From positions 1 through 11,289 of the forward strand of contig JAADDL010000084.1 in assembly GCA_013153915.1 (NCBI GenBank): 11,289 nt of DNA, in the 5' to 3' direction. Positions 1 through 6,579 of this stretch are shown piece after piece (the stretch's first letter is position 1; each line of letters begins with the position of its first letter). The notes beneath the pieces were generated by a model. The model was not told the origin of the DNA and did no database searches. It saw only the letters and a list, made by a program, of their open reading frames with translations. Both the position numbers and the translations under genes were made by a program. This stretch comes from Campylobacterota bacterium. GTDB taxonomy: Bacteria; Campylobacterota; Campylobacteria; Campylobacterales; JALSKU01.

Positions 1-1058
1 TTAGTATTAAAAGAGATTATAGCATTTTTATTGCGGAAGATTTTATAGATGCGAATGTAAAGCATATGTATCTGTATTATATTAAAAAAAACGAAAAAGC
101 GATTATGCTTACTAATAATGATTTGCAATATAGTGAACTAAAAAAACACAATTTGCCGGTAAAAAAACTATTTAGTTTACAAGGATATTTTTATACTGCT
201 CTAGCAAAAAAAATCTATTTGGATCATTTTATTTTGGATTATTTGGAGTATTTGTCTCCTAGACAAATCACGATACAGTTATGGCACGGGGTGGGCTTAA
301 AGCCGATTAGGGATAGAAGTAAATTTCGGTATAGTTATTTTGTCTCTCCCTCAAAATGGACAAATGAAACAAATTTTAAAAAAGTTTTTAAAGCGAATAA
401 ATTTTTAAATTATGGGTATCCAAGAAATGATATATTATTAAAAAAAGAAGATAAATTGGATTTGATATTGTGCGATACAAATATCTATAATAAAATTCAA
501 AAAGATAAACAAAAGCATAAAAGGGTGATTTTGTATATGCCGACTTTTAGAGAAAATGGATTTGATATGTTTCCTCTTGATTTTAAGAGTCTTAATGAAG
601 AGATGCAAAAAATGAGTGCAAAATTTTATGTAAAATTACACCCTTTTGTATTGGATAAGTATAGAGATACTCTTAAGGAGGAAAACTATAGCAATGTAAT
701 ATTTTACAATACCGTTGGGGATGTTTATCCGATATTAAAATATGTTGATATTTTGGTATCTGATTACTCTTCTATAGTTTATGACTTTTTGATCTTAAAT
801 AGACCTATAATATTTTTTAATTATGATTTTGAAGAGTATGTAAAAGCCAGAAAAAAAGGATTAGGGCAAGATTTGTTGTTTGATTATGATGAATTTTCTC
901 CTGGCGCAAAAGTCAAAACACAAGAGTTATTGCTTGAAAAAATGAAAGAAATTATTGAGGGAAAAGATGAGTATGAGAAAGAGAGATTGAAGATAAGAGA
1001 TAAATTTTATGATTATATCGAAGAGTGTATGAGTAAAATATATCAGTTATCCAAATAG
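1..1058 (+). CDS. CDP-glycerol glycerophosphotransferase (TagB/TagF-like) family protein, 5' end cut by window edge
   Basis: The frame is open from the first complete codon (base 3) to TAG at 1056-1058, so at least 351 residues are visible and the N-terminus lies outside the window. The ATG at 66 should not be taken as the start: the 21 codons before it align with residues about 139-153 of the next gene (IFIAEDFIDANVKH against IVVLTKNYIGANSK). Family motifs, numbered from that ATG: QLWHGVG at 71-77 with the probable catalytic His74, GYPRND at about 117-122, PTFR, KLHPF with the second conserved histidine, and SDYSS followed by RPIIFF. Known members transfer glycerol- or ribitol-phosphate from CDP-polyols in Gram-positive teichoic acid synthesis. 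In a Gram-negative flagellar glycan locus the acceptor is more likely a capsule-, LOS- or flagellin-linked sugar (inference). The next gene is a paralogue 19 nt downstream. Confidence 0.88.
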   Translation, partial: SIKRDYSIFIAEDFIDANVKHMYLYYIKKNEKAIMLTNNDLQYSELKKHNLPVKKLFSLQGYFYTALAKKIYLDHFILDYLEYLSPRQITIQLWHGVGLKPIRDRSKFRYSYFVSPSKWTNETNFKKVFKANKFLNYGYPRNDILLKKEDKLDLILCDTNIYNKIQKDKQKHKRVILYMPTFRENGFDMFPLDFKSLNEEMQKMSAKFYVKLHPFVLDKYRDTLKEENYSNVIFYNTVGDVYPILKYVDILVSDYSSIVYDFLILNRPIIFFNYDFEEYVKARKKGLGQDLLFDYDEFSPGAKVKTQELLLEKMKEIIEGKDEYEKERLKIRDKFYDYIEECMSKIYQLSK

Positions 1059-1060
1059 AT

Positions 1061-1066
1061 AAGGTG
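1061..1066 (+). promoter_or_regulatory. Probable ribosome binding site of the second TagF-like gene
   Basis: AAGGTG lies 11 nt before the ATG at 1078, in the 19-nt gap between the two paralogues. The spacing is on the long side, but no better purine-rich stretch is present. Confidence 0.5.
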
Positions 1067-1077
1067 ACGTCAAAATT

Positions 1078-2484
1078 ATGTTTCAAAAATTGCAAAATAA
1101 AAAAATTTTATTAGTTCCTGCTACTCCTTTGACAACATCTTTCTCCAAAAAATTGGAAGAAGAAGGTATTGATATTATAGGTTTTGTAGATAAAAATAAA
1201 ACAGGCAAAAATATATATAGATATGAAGATATTTCAAATATAAAATTTGATCTAATTTTGATTTATAACGATATATTTTTTGAAGAGATTTATAAAAGCT
1301 GTTTGGAAAAAGCTGATAAAACAAAGATATATAGAGTTGTTGGCTTAGATAACGGATACAAGATCGTCGGCTATAAAGATATAAAATCTTGGTTAAAAAA
1401 ACAAAAATTGTTGCATTATAGACAAAAAATTTTTCAAAATATTCAAAATTTAGTTTCAAATTTGTATGATCTATTTGGATTAAAAAGAAAAAATATTGTT
1501 GTTTTGACTAAAAATTATATAGGAGCAAATAGTAAATATCTTTTTTTGTTTTTAAGAAAAAATAATCACAAAGTGTATCTTATAAGCAACAACAAGAAAG
1601 CCAAAGAACTTGATATAAATTATTTGAAATTTAATTCTTTAAAAAGTTATATAGTATTATCTACGGTAAAAATAGTAATAACGGATGAAGTGATATATGA
1701 GTACCTTTCATCTCTTTCAAAAAACTGCAAAACTATCCAGCTGTGGCATGGAGTGGGGATAAAGAGGTTAAATCCTGTTTGCAATATCAAATATGACTAT
1801 TTTATTTCAACCTCCAACTGGACAAATGAGACAAACTTTAAAAATATATTTAAAGTTGATAAATTTTTAAATTGCGGATACCCAAGAAACGATATTTTTT
1901 TTAGAGATTTGAATGAAGAGGATTTAGGGTTGTGTGATATAAACATATTTAATTTGGCAAAAAGCAAAAAAACTATCTTGTATGCTCCAACATATAGAGA
2001 TTTACTTGAAGATAATATTCCACCGTTGGATTTTGCAAAGTTTAATGAGTTTCTTAAAAAGTTAAATATCTATCTTATAGTAAAGATGCACCCTTTTGTA
2101 TCGGATATGGCTAAAAAATATAGCAATATTATTTTTTTCCCTTCAAAAGATGATGTATATCCTATTTTAAAATATACCGATATATTGATAACCGATTACT
2201 CTTCTATTTTGTATGATTTTTTATTGCTTGATAGACCTATTATCTCTTTTGCGTATGATTTAGATAAGTATGGTTGCACTAGAGACGGTTTTTTATTTGA
2301 TTATGAGTCATTTACTCCGGCAAAAATCGTCCTAACCGAAGATGAACTTAAGAAAGAGATAAAAGATTTGTTAAATGGTGACGATTTATATAAATATAAA
2401 AGAGAAGAGGTGCTGAAAAAATTTTTCGATTATAAAGATGGAAAATCTTCAAAAAGAATAGAAAAACTAATAAATAAAGGATAA
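1078..2484 (+). CDS. TagF-like glycerophosphotransferase with N-terminal Rossmann-like module
   Basis: The protein has 468 residues in two parts. Residues 1-105 resemble the Rossmann-like N-terminal modules of sugar-modifying enzymes (alternating KKILLVPAT, IDIIGFVDKN, FDLILIYND), but the glycine-rich nucleotide loop is replaced by VPATPLTTS, so cofactor binding is doubtful. Residues about 138-465 are the transferase: QLWHGVG at 221-227 (His224), GYPRND 267-272, APTYR 303-307, KMHPF 336-340 (His338), DYSS 373-376, RPIIS 386-390. Blocks such as WTNETNFK, PRNDI, HPFV, YPILKY and DYSSI are shared with the preceding gene, so the two are tandem duplicates with different N-termini. No signal peptide or membrane helix is evident, consistent with a cytoplasmic or peripheral enzyme. 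Donor (CDP-glycerol or another CDP-polyol) and acceptor cannot be read from sequence. The TAA at 2482-2484 is in the same frame as pseG, which begins 3 nt later. Confidence 0.88.
   Translation: MFQKLQNKKILLVPATPLTTSFSKKLEEEGIDIIGFVDKNKTGKNIYRYEDISNIKFDLILIYNDIFFEEIYKSCLEKADKTKIYRVVGLDNGYKIVGYKDIKSWLKKQKLLHYRQKIFQNIQNLVSNLYDLFGLKRKNIVVLTKNYIGANSKYLFLFLRKNNHKVYLISNNKKAKELDINYLKFNSLKSYIVLSTVKIVITDEVIYEYLSSLSKNCKTIQLWHGVGIKRLNPVCNIKYDYFISTSNWTNETNFKNIFKVDKFLNCGYPRNDIFFRDLNEEDLGLCDINIFNLAKSKKTILYAPTYRDLLEDNIPPLDFAKFNEFLKKLNIYLIVKMHPFVSDMAKKYSNIIFFPSKDDVYPILKYTDILITDYSSILYDFLLLDRPIISFAYDLDKYGCTRDGFLFDYESFTPAKIVLTEDELKKEIKDLLNGDDLYKYKREEVLKKFFDYKDGKSSKRIEKLINKG
2476..2481 (+). promoter_or_regulatory. 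Ribosome binding site supporting an upstream, non-ATG start of pseG
   Basis: AAAGGA ends 6 nt before the ATA codon at 2488. It overlaps the last codons and abuts the stop of the TagF-like gene. This is near-ideal spacing for initiation at 2488 and supports a start there rather than at the TTG at 2548, whose upstream bases carry no comparable Shine-Dalgarno sequence. Confidence 0.6.
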
Positions 2485-2487
2485 AAA

Positions 2488-3333
2488 ATAGTAGTTTTTA
2501 GAGTTGATTTCGGTAGTGTTGTAGGACTTGGTCACCTAAAAAGAAGTTTGGTGTATGCAAAACAATTTGACGATGTTGTCTATGTCTCCAAATCAAACGA
2601 GCAAGAGTTGGTGCCATATCCTTTAAAGACTATCAAGAGTGAAAAAGAGTTTTTTAAAATAGTTAAAGATTTAAACCCAAAACATGTTATAGTGGACAAT
2701 TATGAGTTTACTATTAATCACCAAAAGGAGTTTAAAAAGCTTTTTCCCCATATAAAACTAAGCTGTTTTGATGATGAGTATAAAGAGTATCACTGTGATG
2801 AGATCATCAATCACAATCTCGGAGTTAGCGTAGATAGATATAAGGATAAAGCAATAGTCAAGGTAATACCCCCTTTGATTCGAGAAGAGTTTGAAAAGGA
2901 GAAAAAAAAGAGATATAGAAAAAGAGGTATTTTTTTGTCTCTTGGAGGAAGCGATAGCGCAAACTTGACTTTGAGGATTTTGAAGATAGTTAAAAACAGA
3001 CGGATATATCTATACATTACAACGGCAAATAAAAATTTAAAAAAGATAAAAAGATATGCAAAAATTCACAAAAATATTAAATTGTATATAAACAAGGATA
3101 TAGCAAAGGGTATGGCTAAAAGTAAATTTGGCATAATAACGTCTAGCACGATAGCCTACGAGGCTTTGTATATGAAGCTACCTTTTATCGCTATACAAAC
3201 GGCTAAAAACCAGGAAAATTTGGTAAAATACTTAAAAGAGAAAAAATATACGGTTTTAAAGGACACAAATGGAGACAAAATTAAAAGAGGCATTCTCGGA
3301 AGCCTTAGGCATCTCAAAAGACAGCATAAGTGA
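2488..3333 (+). CDS. pseG: PseG: UDP-2,4-diacetamido-2,4,6-trideoxy-beta-L-altropyranose hydrolase
   Basis: PseG removes UDP from the diacetamido-altrose intermediate of pseudaminic acid synthesis in the cytoplasm. It has a GT-B, MurG-like fold. The start is set at 2488 because codons 2488-2547 encode the family N-terminus: RVDFGSVVGLGHLKRSL, with the G-x-G-H-x-x-R motif whose His (residue 16 here, His17 in C. jejuni PseG) is the catalytic base. No ATG, GTG or TTG occurs between the in-frame stop at 2482 and TTG 2548, and starting at 2548 would delete that motif. Further family marks are FDDEYKEYHCD, LGGSD, SSTIAYEALYMKLPF and AKNQ. At 281 residues it is close to the usual 270-280. The last ~22 residues extend past where I recall C. 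jejuni PseG ending, and 65 nt overlap the ACP gene. Function is confident; the ATA start is an inference, and damage to the start codon remains possible. Confidence 0.85.
   Translation: MVVFRVDFGSVVGLGHLKRSLVYAKQFDDVVYVSKSNEQELVPYPLKTIKSEKEFFKIVKDLNPKHVIVDNYEFTINHQKEFKKLFPHIKLSCFDDEYKEYHCDEIINHNLGVSVDRYKDKAIVKVIPPLIREEFEKEKKKRYRKRGIFLSLGGSDSANLTLRILKIVKNRRIYLYITTANKNLKKIKRYAKIHKNIKLYINKDIAKGMAKSKFGIITSSTIAYEALYMKLPFIAIQTAKNQENLVKYLKEKKYTVLKDTNGDKIKRGILGSLRHLKRQHK
3258..3263 (+). promoter_or_regulatory. Ribosome binding site of the ACP gene, inside the end of pseG
   Basis: AAAGGA is followed by 5 nt and then ATG at 3269. It lies within the pseG coding frame. Its quality supports the ACP start despite the 65-nt overlap with pseG. 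Confidence 0.7.
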
Positions 3334-3499
3334 TGATTTGAAGTATAATGAGATACGAGAGTGGGACAGTGTAGCCCATATGGCTTTGATCGGAGAGATT
3401 GAGGATAGTTTCGATATTATGCTTGATACGGATGATATCATAGATATGAGTTCCTTTGCCAAAGCCAAAGAGATTGTGGCTAAATATCTGGAAAAGTGA
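3269..3499 (+). CDS. Acyl carrier protein
   Basis: A 76-residue acidic protein with the length and four-helix pattern of an acyl carrier protein. The phosphopantetheine attachment site is Ser34 in the motif REWDSVAHMAL, the WDS form typical of specialised carrier proteins rather than the DSL of housekeeping AcpP. The C-terminal part (FDIMLDTDDIIDMSS) matches helix III and the following loop. It would carry an acyl group as thioester between the neighbouring ligase, reductases and acyltransferase. A holo-ACP synthase is not in the window, so the cell's general one would have to serve. The start has a good AAAGGA site 5 nt upstream and lies inside the end of pseG. The stop TGA (3497-3499) shares one base with the ATG of the next gene, indicating translational coupling. 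No ketosynthase accompanies it, so chain elongation here is unlikely. Confidence 0.9.
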   Translation: METKLKEAFSEALGISKDSISDDLKYNEIREWDSVAHMALIGEIEDSFDIMLDTDDIIDMSSFAKAKEIVAKYLEK

Positions 3500-4224
3500 T
3501 GTTAAAAGAAAAGTGGGCGATTGTCACGGGGGCTAGTAGCGGGATAGGTTTGGCTACGGCTAAACTTTTTTCACAAAACGGCGCAAAGCTGATATTGATC
3601 GCTAGAGATGAAAGCAGGTTGAAAGCTTTAAAAGAGGAGCTGGAGAGTGAAACCCATATTTTTAGCGTGGATGTAAGCAGGTATGATGAGATAAAAGAGT
3701 GTTTTTTAAAAATTCGAAAAATAACCAAAAATATAGATATTTTAGTGAATAACGCCGGAATTTTAAAATCATCCATGTTTATCATGACAAATCAAAGTAG
3801 TATCGAAGAGTTGTTTAGAATCAATACCTTTTCTCAAATGTATATGGCTCAATTTGCCTCTAAAATGATGATAAAGAAAAAAAGGGGATCCATCATAAAT
3901 ATATCTTCGATTATGGGGGTGAGCGGTTCGAGTGCGCACGCGGCATATAGTGCTTCTAAAGCTGCTATTGTGGGATTTACTAAATCTTTGGCAAAAGAGT
4001 TGGCGCCTATCAGGGTAAACGCAGTTGCTCCTGGAGTTGTAATGACCCCCTTGATAGACTCTTTGACTTTAGATGAGAAAGAGGAGTTGGTAAAAAAAAT
4101 ACCTTTAAAAAGGTTGGCTAGCCCTAAAGAGATTGCTATGAGTATAATGTTTTTGGCTAGTGAAATGTCAAGTTATGTAACGGCAAGTGTGTTAGAAGTG
4201 GACGGGGGATTATGTTCGATATAG
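3499..4224 (+). CDS. SDR-family oxidoreductase, FabG-like 3-oxoacyl-ACP reductase
   Basis: A 241-residue classical short-chain dehydrogenase/reductase, almost the length of E. coli FabG (244). The cofactor loop TGASSGIG is at residues 10-17, NNAG at 84-87, and the catalytic tetrad is Asn109, Ser137, Tyr150 and Lys154 (YSASK). The C-terminal PLKRLASPKEIAMSIMFLAS and the terminal DGG block are FabG hallmarks. The expected reaction is NAD(P)H reduction of a 3-oxoacyl thioester on the neighbouring ACP to the 3-hydroxyacyl form; reduction of an aldehyde or sugar keto group is an alternative. The start is ATG 3499, which overlaps the ACP stop as TGATG; the GTG one codon earlier (3496) is less likely. 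GGA at 3490-3492 gives the ribosome binding site. The end overlaps the ligase gene by 13 nt. Being outside a fatty-acid operon and next to a private ACP argues for a specialised role. Confidence 0.9.
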   Translation: MLKEKWAIVTGASSGIGLATAKLFSQNGAKLILIARDESRLKALKEELESETHIFSVDVSRYDEIKECFLKIRKITKNIDILVNNAGILKSSMFIMTNQSSIEELFRINTFSQMYMAQFASKMMIKKKRGSIINISSIMGVSGSSAHAAYSASKAAIVGFTKSLAKELAPIRVNAVAPGVVMTPLIDSLTLDEKEELVKKIPLKRLASPKEIAMSIMFLASEMSSYVTASVLEVDGGLCSI

Positions 4225-5525
4225 ATCTGGATAGACATGGCTCAAATATCGCTCTTGTAGAGGATGGGCGAAAAGTGGATTATGCCACCCTTGAGAAAGA
4301 TATATCGATTTTTTCAAAATCTTTGCCTCAAGAAAAGCAACTTGTCATTTTTTGCATCGAGCCAACCGTTCAAAATATCGTAGCATATCTGAGTTTTATC
4401 AGAAATAATCATGCGGTTTTGATGGTGGATAGCGGTATTGATGATGATCTAAAACAGGCGCTATATAGAAAGTACAAACCAAACTTTATATATCAAAATG
4501 AAAAATTGATCCCCTATAGTAAAAATAAGATAGAGATGTATGATGAGTTGTCTTTGCTTTTGCCGACTTCAGGCTCTACGGGTTCATCCAAATATGTAAA
4601 GCTAACAAAAGCAAATCTGTATGCAAATGCCGACTCCATATGCAGATATTTACCTATTGGAGATAAAGATAGTGTTATCACCTCTTTGCCTCTTCACTAT
4701 TCGTATGGATTATCGGTTTTGCATACCCATTTATTGAAGGGAGCCACTATCGTTTTGAGCGGTTATTCGATAATGCAAAAAGAGTTTTGGGAACTTTTTA
4801 AAAAAGAGAATGTTACCAATTTTAACGGAGTGCCATATCATTACGAGATGCTTTATCGTTTGAAGTTTGATTTTAGGGATTATCCGTCTATCAGATTTGC
4901 TACCCAGGCGGGTGGAAAATTGAATGAAAAATATATAAAACATTTTGCCACTATGGCTTTAGATAGAGATGTAAGATTTTTTGTGATGTATGGGCAAACG
5001 GAAGCTACGGCTAGAATCAGCTATGTGCCGCCCGATAGGCTCTTAAGCAAGATCAATTCGATCGGGATTGCAATTTTTGGGGGAGAAATATCTTTTGTAG
5101 ATGAAGAGTTGGTCTATAGAGGTAAAAATGTTATGCTCGGCTATGCCAGCTCGGATAAAGATTTGGCAAAAGGGGATGAGCTAAAAGGGGTTTTGCATAC
5201 GGGAGACATAGGATATATGGATGAGGACGGTTTTAGCTATATCGTCGCTCGAGCAAAGAGATTTGTTAAAATGTTTGGCAACAGAATCAATCTTGATGAG
5301 TGCGAGCACTTTATCAAGTCAAACTATAAGGATGTCTATCTGGTGGGAAAAGAAAATCATATCACCGTCTTTTCTTTACATGACGACGATGAAGCGGTAA
5401 AGCTTTTGAAAGATCGATACAAGATAAGTCACAAAGCTATTTCATTGAGGAAGATCGATAAATTTCCAACCAAAACAACGGGAAAGATAGATTATCAAAA
5501 GTTGTACGGAATCGCTTATGGATGA
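4212..5525 (+). CDS. AMP-dependent acyl/amino-acid ligase (ANL superfamily)
   Basis: A 437-residue adenylate-forming enzyme, short for the superfamily (usually about 500-550) mainly because the N-terminal domain is compact. Core motifs are intact: P-loop PTSGSTGSSKY at 118-128 (A3), YGQTEA at 260-265 (A5), HTGDIGYMDEDG at 329-340 (A7), the hinge R-x-K-R-F-V-K-x-F-G-N-R (about 347-358, A8), and PTKTTGK at 419-425 with the C-terminal catalytic Lys425 (A10). It should activate a carboxylic or amino acid as its AMP-ester and transfer it to a thiol, most simply the phosphopantetheine of the ACP encoded two genes upstream. The substrate cannot be read by eye. The start at 4212 lies 13 nt before the SDR stop, with a G-rich stretch just upstream, and the stop overlaps the LuxE-like gene by 8 nt. 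No membrane segment is evident. Confidence 0.9.
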   Translation: MFDIDLDRHGSNIALVEDGRKVDYATLEKDISIFSKSLPQEKQLVIFCIEPTVQNIVAYLSFIRNNHAVLMVDSGIDDDLKQALYRKYKPNFIYQNEKLIPYSKNKIEMYDELSLLLPTSGSTGSSKYVKLTKANLYANADSICRYLPIGDKDSVITSLPLHYSYGLSVLHTHLLKGATIVLSGYSIMQKEFWELFKKENVTNFNGVPYHYEMLYRLKFDFRDYPSIRFATQAGGKLNEKYIKHFATMALDRDVRFFVMYGQTEATARISYVPPDRLLSKINSIGIAIFGGEISFVDEELVYRGKNVMLGYASSDKDLAKGDELKGVLHTGDIGYMDEDGFSYIVARAKRFVKMFGNRINLDECEHFIKSNYKDVYLVGKENHITVFSLHDDDEAVKLLKDRYKISHKAISLRKIDKFPTKTTGKIDYQKLYGIAYG

Positions 5526-6579
5526 GATGCTTCAACTGTCCCCATATAGTTTAGATAGGGATAAAAAGCAAAAATTTTTATTAGAAGAGTTAATCAAACT
5601 TACAGATTTTCATTATGAAAATTGCAAAGAGTATGCTTCTATTTTAGATGCTTTTGGATACCAAAATAAAAAATATAGCTCTATAGATGATTTTTTTCCT
5701 TTACCTGTTTTATTGTTTAAAGAGTATGAGCTTAAATCGGTAAACAGTATAGTGAAAACTTTGACTTCTTCGGGAACCACATCTTCAAAAGTTTCTCAAA
5801 TTTTTTTAGATAAACAAACCGCAACGCTCCAAACAAAGGCTTTGATCAAAATTATGCAAGATTTTATAGGCAAAAAGAGGTTGCCCATGCTGATAGTCGA
5901 TACAAAATCCATACTTTCAAATAGGCATAAGTTTTCAGCAAGAGCGGCGGGTGTACTCGGACTTTCAAATTTTGGCAGAAAGCATACTTATATCTTAGAT
6001 AGCGATATGAAGTTGGATGAGGATGCTTTAAATGATTTTTTAGAAAAATATAGAGATGAAAAAATTTTAATTTTCGGTTTTACCTTTATGGTTTGGGAGT
6101 ATTTTTATAAGCCACTATTAAAGATGAAGGCGGATGTTGATCTGAGTCGAGCCATTTTATTTCATAGCGGAGGTTGGAAAAAGCTTGAAAATTTAAAGGT
6201 TAGCAACGAGGTATTTAAAAAAAGCTTTTTTGAACATTTCGGTCTAAGGTGTATCCATAATTTTTACGGCATGGTGGAGCAGGTAGGATCTATATTTGTA
6301 GAGTGCGAATATGGACATCTGCATACCCCGAATTTTGCCGATATTTTGATAAGAGACAGCGTGAGCATGGAGGTATTACCTCATGGGAAGCAGGGAGTGA
6401 TAGAGCTTGTGTCTTTGATCCCTCGTAGTTATCCGGGGCATGTGATCCTTAGTGAAGATGAGGGGGTGATCATGGGAGAAGATGATTGCAAATGCGGAAG
6501 AAAAGGAAAATACTTTAAAGTGATAGGCAGGTTGAGAGAAGCTGAGCAAAGGGGTTGTAGTGATACTTTCAGAGCTTGA
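5518..6579 (+). CDS. LuxE-like acyl-protein synthetase (LuxE/PaaK family)
   Basis: A 353-residue protein matching the LuxE family (Vibrio LuxE about 378). The adenylating loop TSSGTTSSK lies at 83-91 and NFYGMVEQ, an A5-type motif, at 248-255. A cysteine pair CKCGRKG is at 324-330, and the protein ends ELVS...GRLREAEQRGCSDT, where Cys347 corresponds in position to the C-terminal acyl-accepting cysteine of LuxE. In bioluminescence operons LuxE activates a fatty acid as acyl-AMP, takes it on this cysteine and passes it to LuxC. The next gene here is LuxC-like, so the same hand-over is expected. There is no LuxD thioesterase and no luxAB, so this is not a light-producing system. It overlaps the ligase by 8 nt and the LuxC-like gene by 20 nt. 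The ATG at 5527 is a possible alternative start. The acyl substrate is unknown. Confidence 0.88.
   Translation: MDEMLQLSPYSLDRDKKQKFLLEELIKLTDFHYENCKEYASILDAFGYQNKKYSSIDDFFPLPVLLFKEYELKSVNSIVKTLTSSGTTSSKVSQIFLDKQTATLQTKALIKIMQDFIGKKRLPMLIVDTKSILSNRHKFSARAAGVLGLSNFGRKHTYILDSDMKLDEDALNDFLEKYRDEKILIFGFTFMVWEYFYKPLLKMKADVDLSRAILFHSGGWKKLENLKVSNEVFKKSFFEHFGLRCIHNFYGMVEQVGSIFVECEYGHLHTPNFADILIRDSVSMEVLPHGKQGVIELVSLIPRSYPGHVILSEDEGVIMGEDDCKCGRKGKYFKVIGRLREAEQRGCSDTFRA
6548..6554 (+). promoter_or_regulatory. Ribosome binding site supporting the GTG start of the LuxC-like gene
   Basis: AAAGGGG is followed by 5 nt and then GTG at 6560, within the last codons of the LuxE-like gene. It fixes a GTG start for the downstream gene in a region without an in-frame ATG. 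Confidence 0.65.

Noticed and set aside
1059..1077. Promoter or terminator between the first two genes, or in the 9278-9291 gap
   Set aside because: The gaps of 19 and 14 nt hold only ribosome binding sites; no -35/-10 pair or GC hairpin with a T-run fits.
1..2484. True wall teichoic acid synthesis genes
   Set aside because: Composition and neighbours point to a Gram-negative flagellate; only the transferase family is shared with teichoic acid enzymes.
3499..4224. Housekeeping fabG of fatty acid synthesis
   Set aside because: No fabD, fabH or fabF nearby; the ACP has a WDS-type motif and the context is glycan synthesis.
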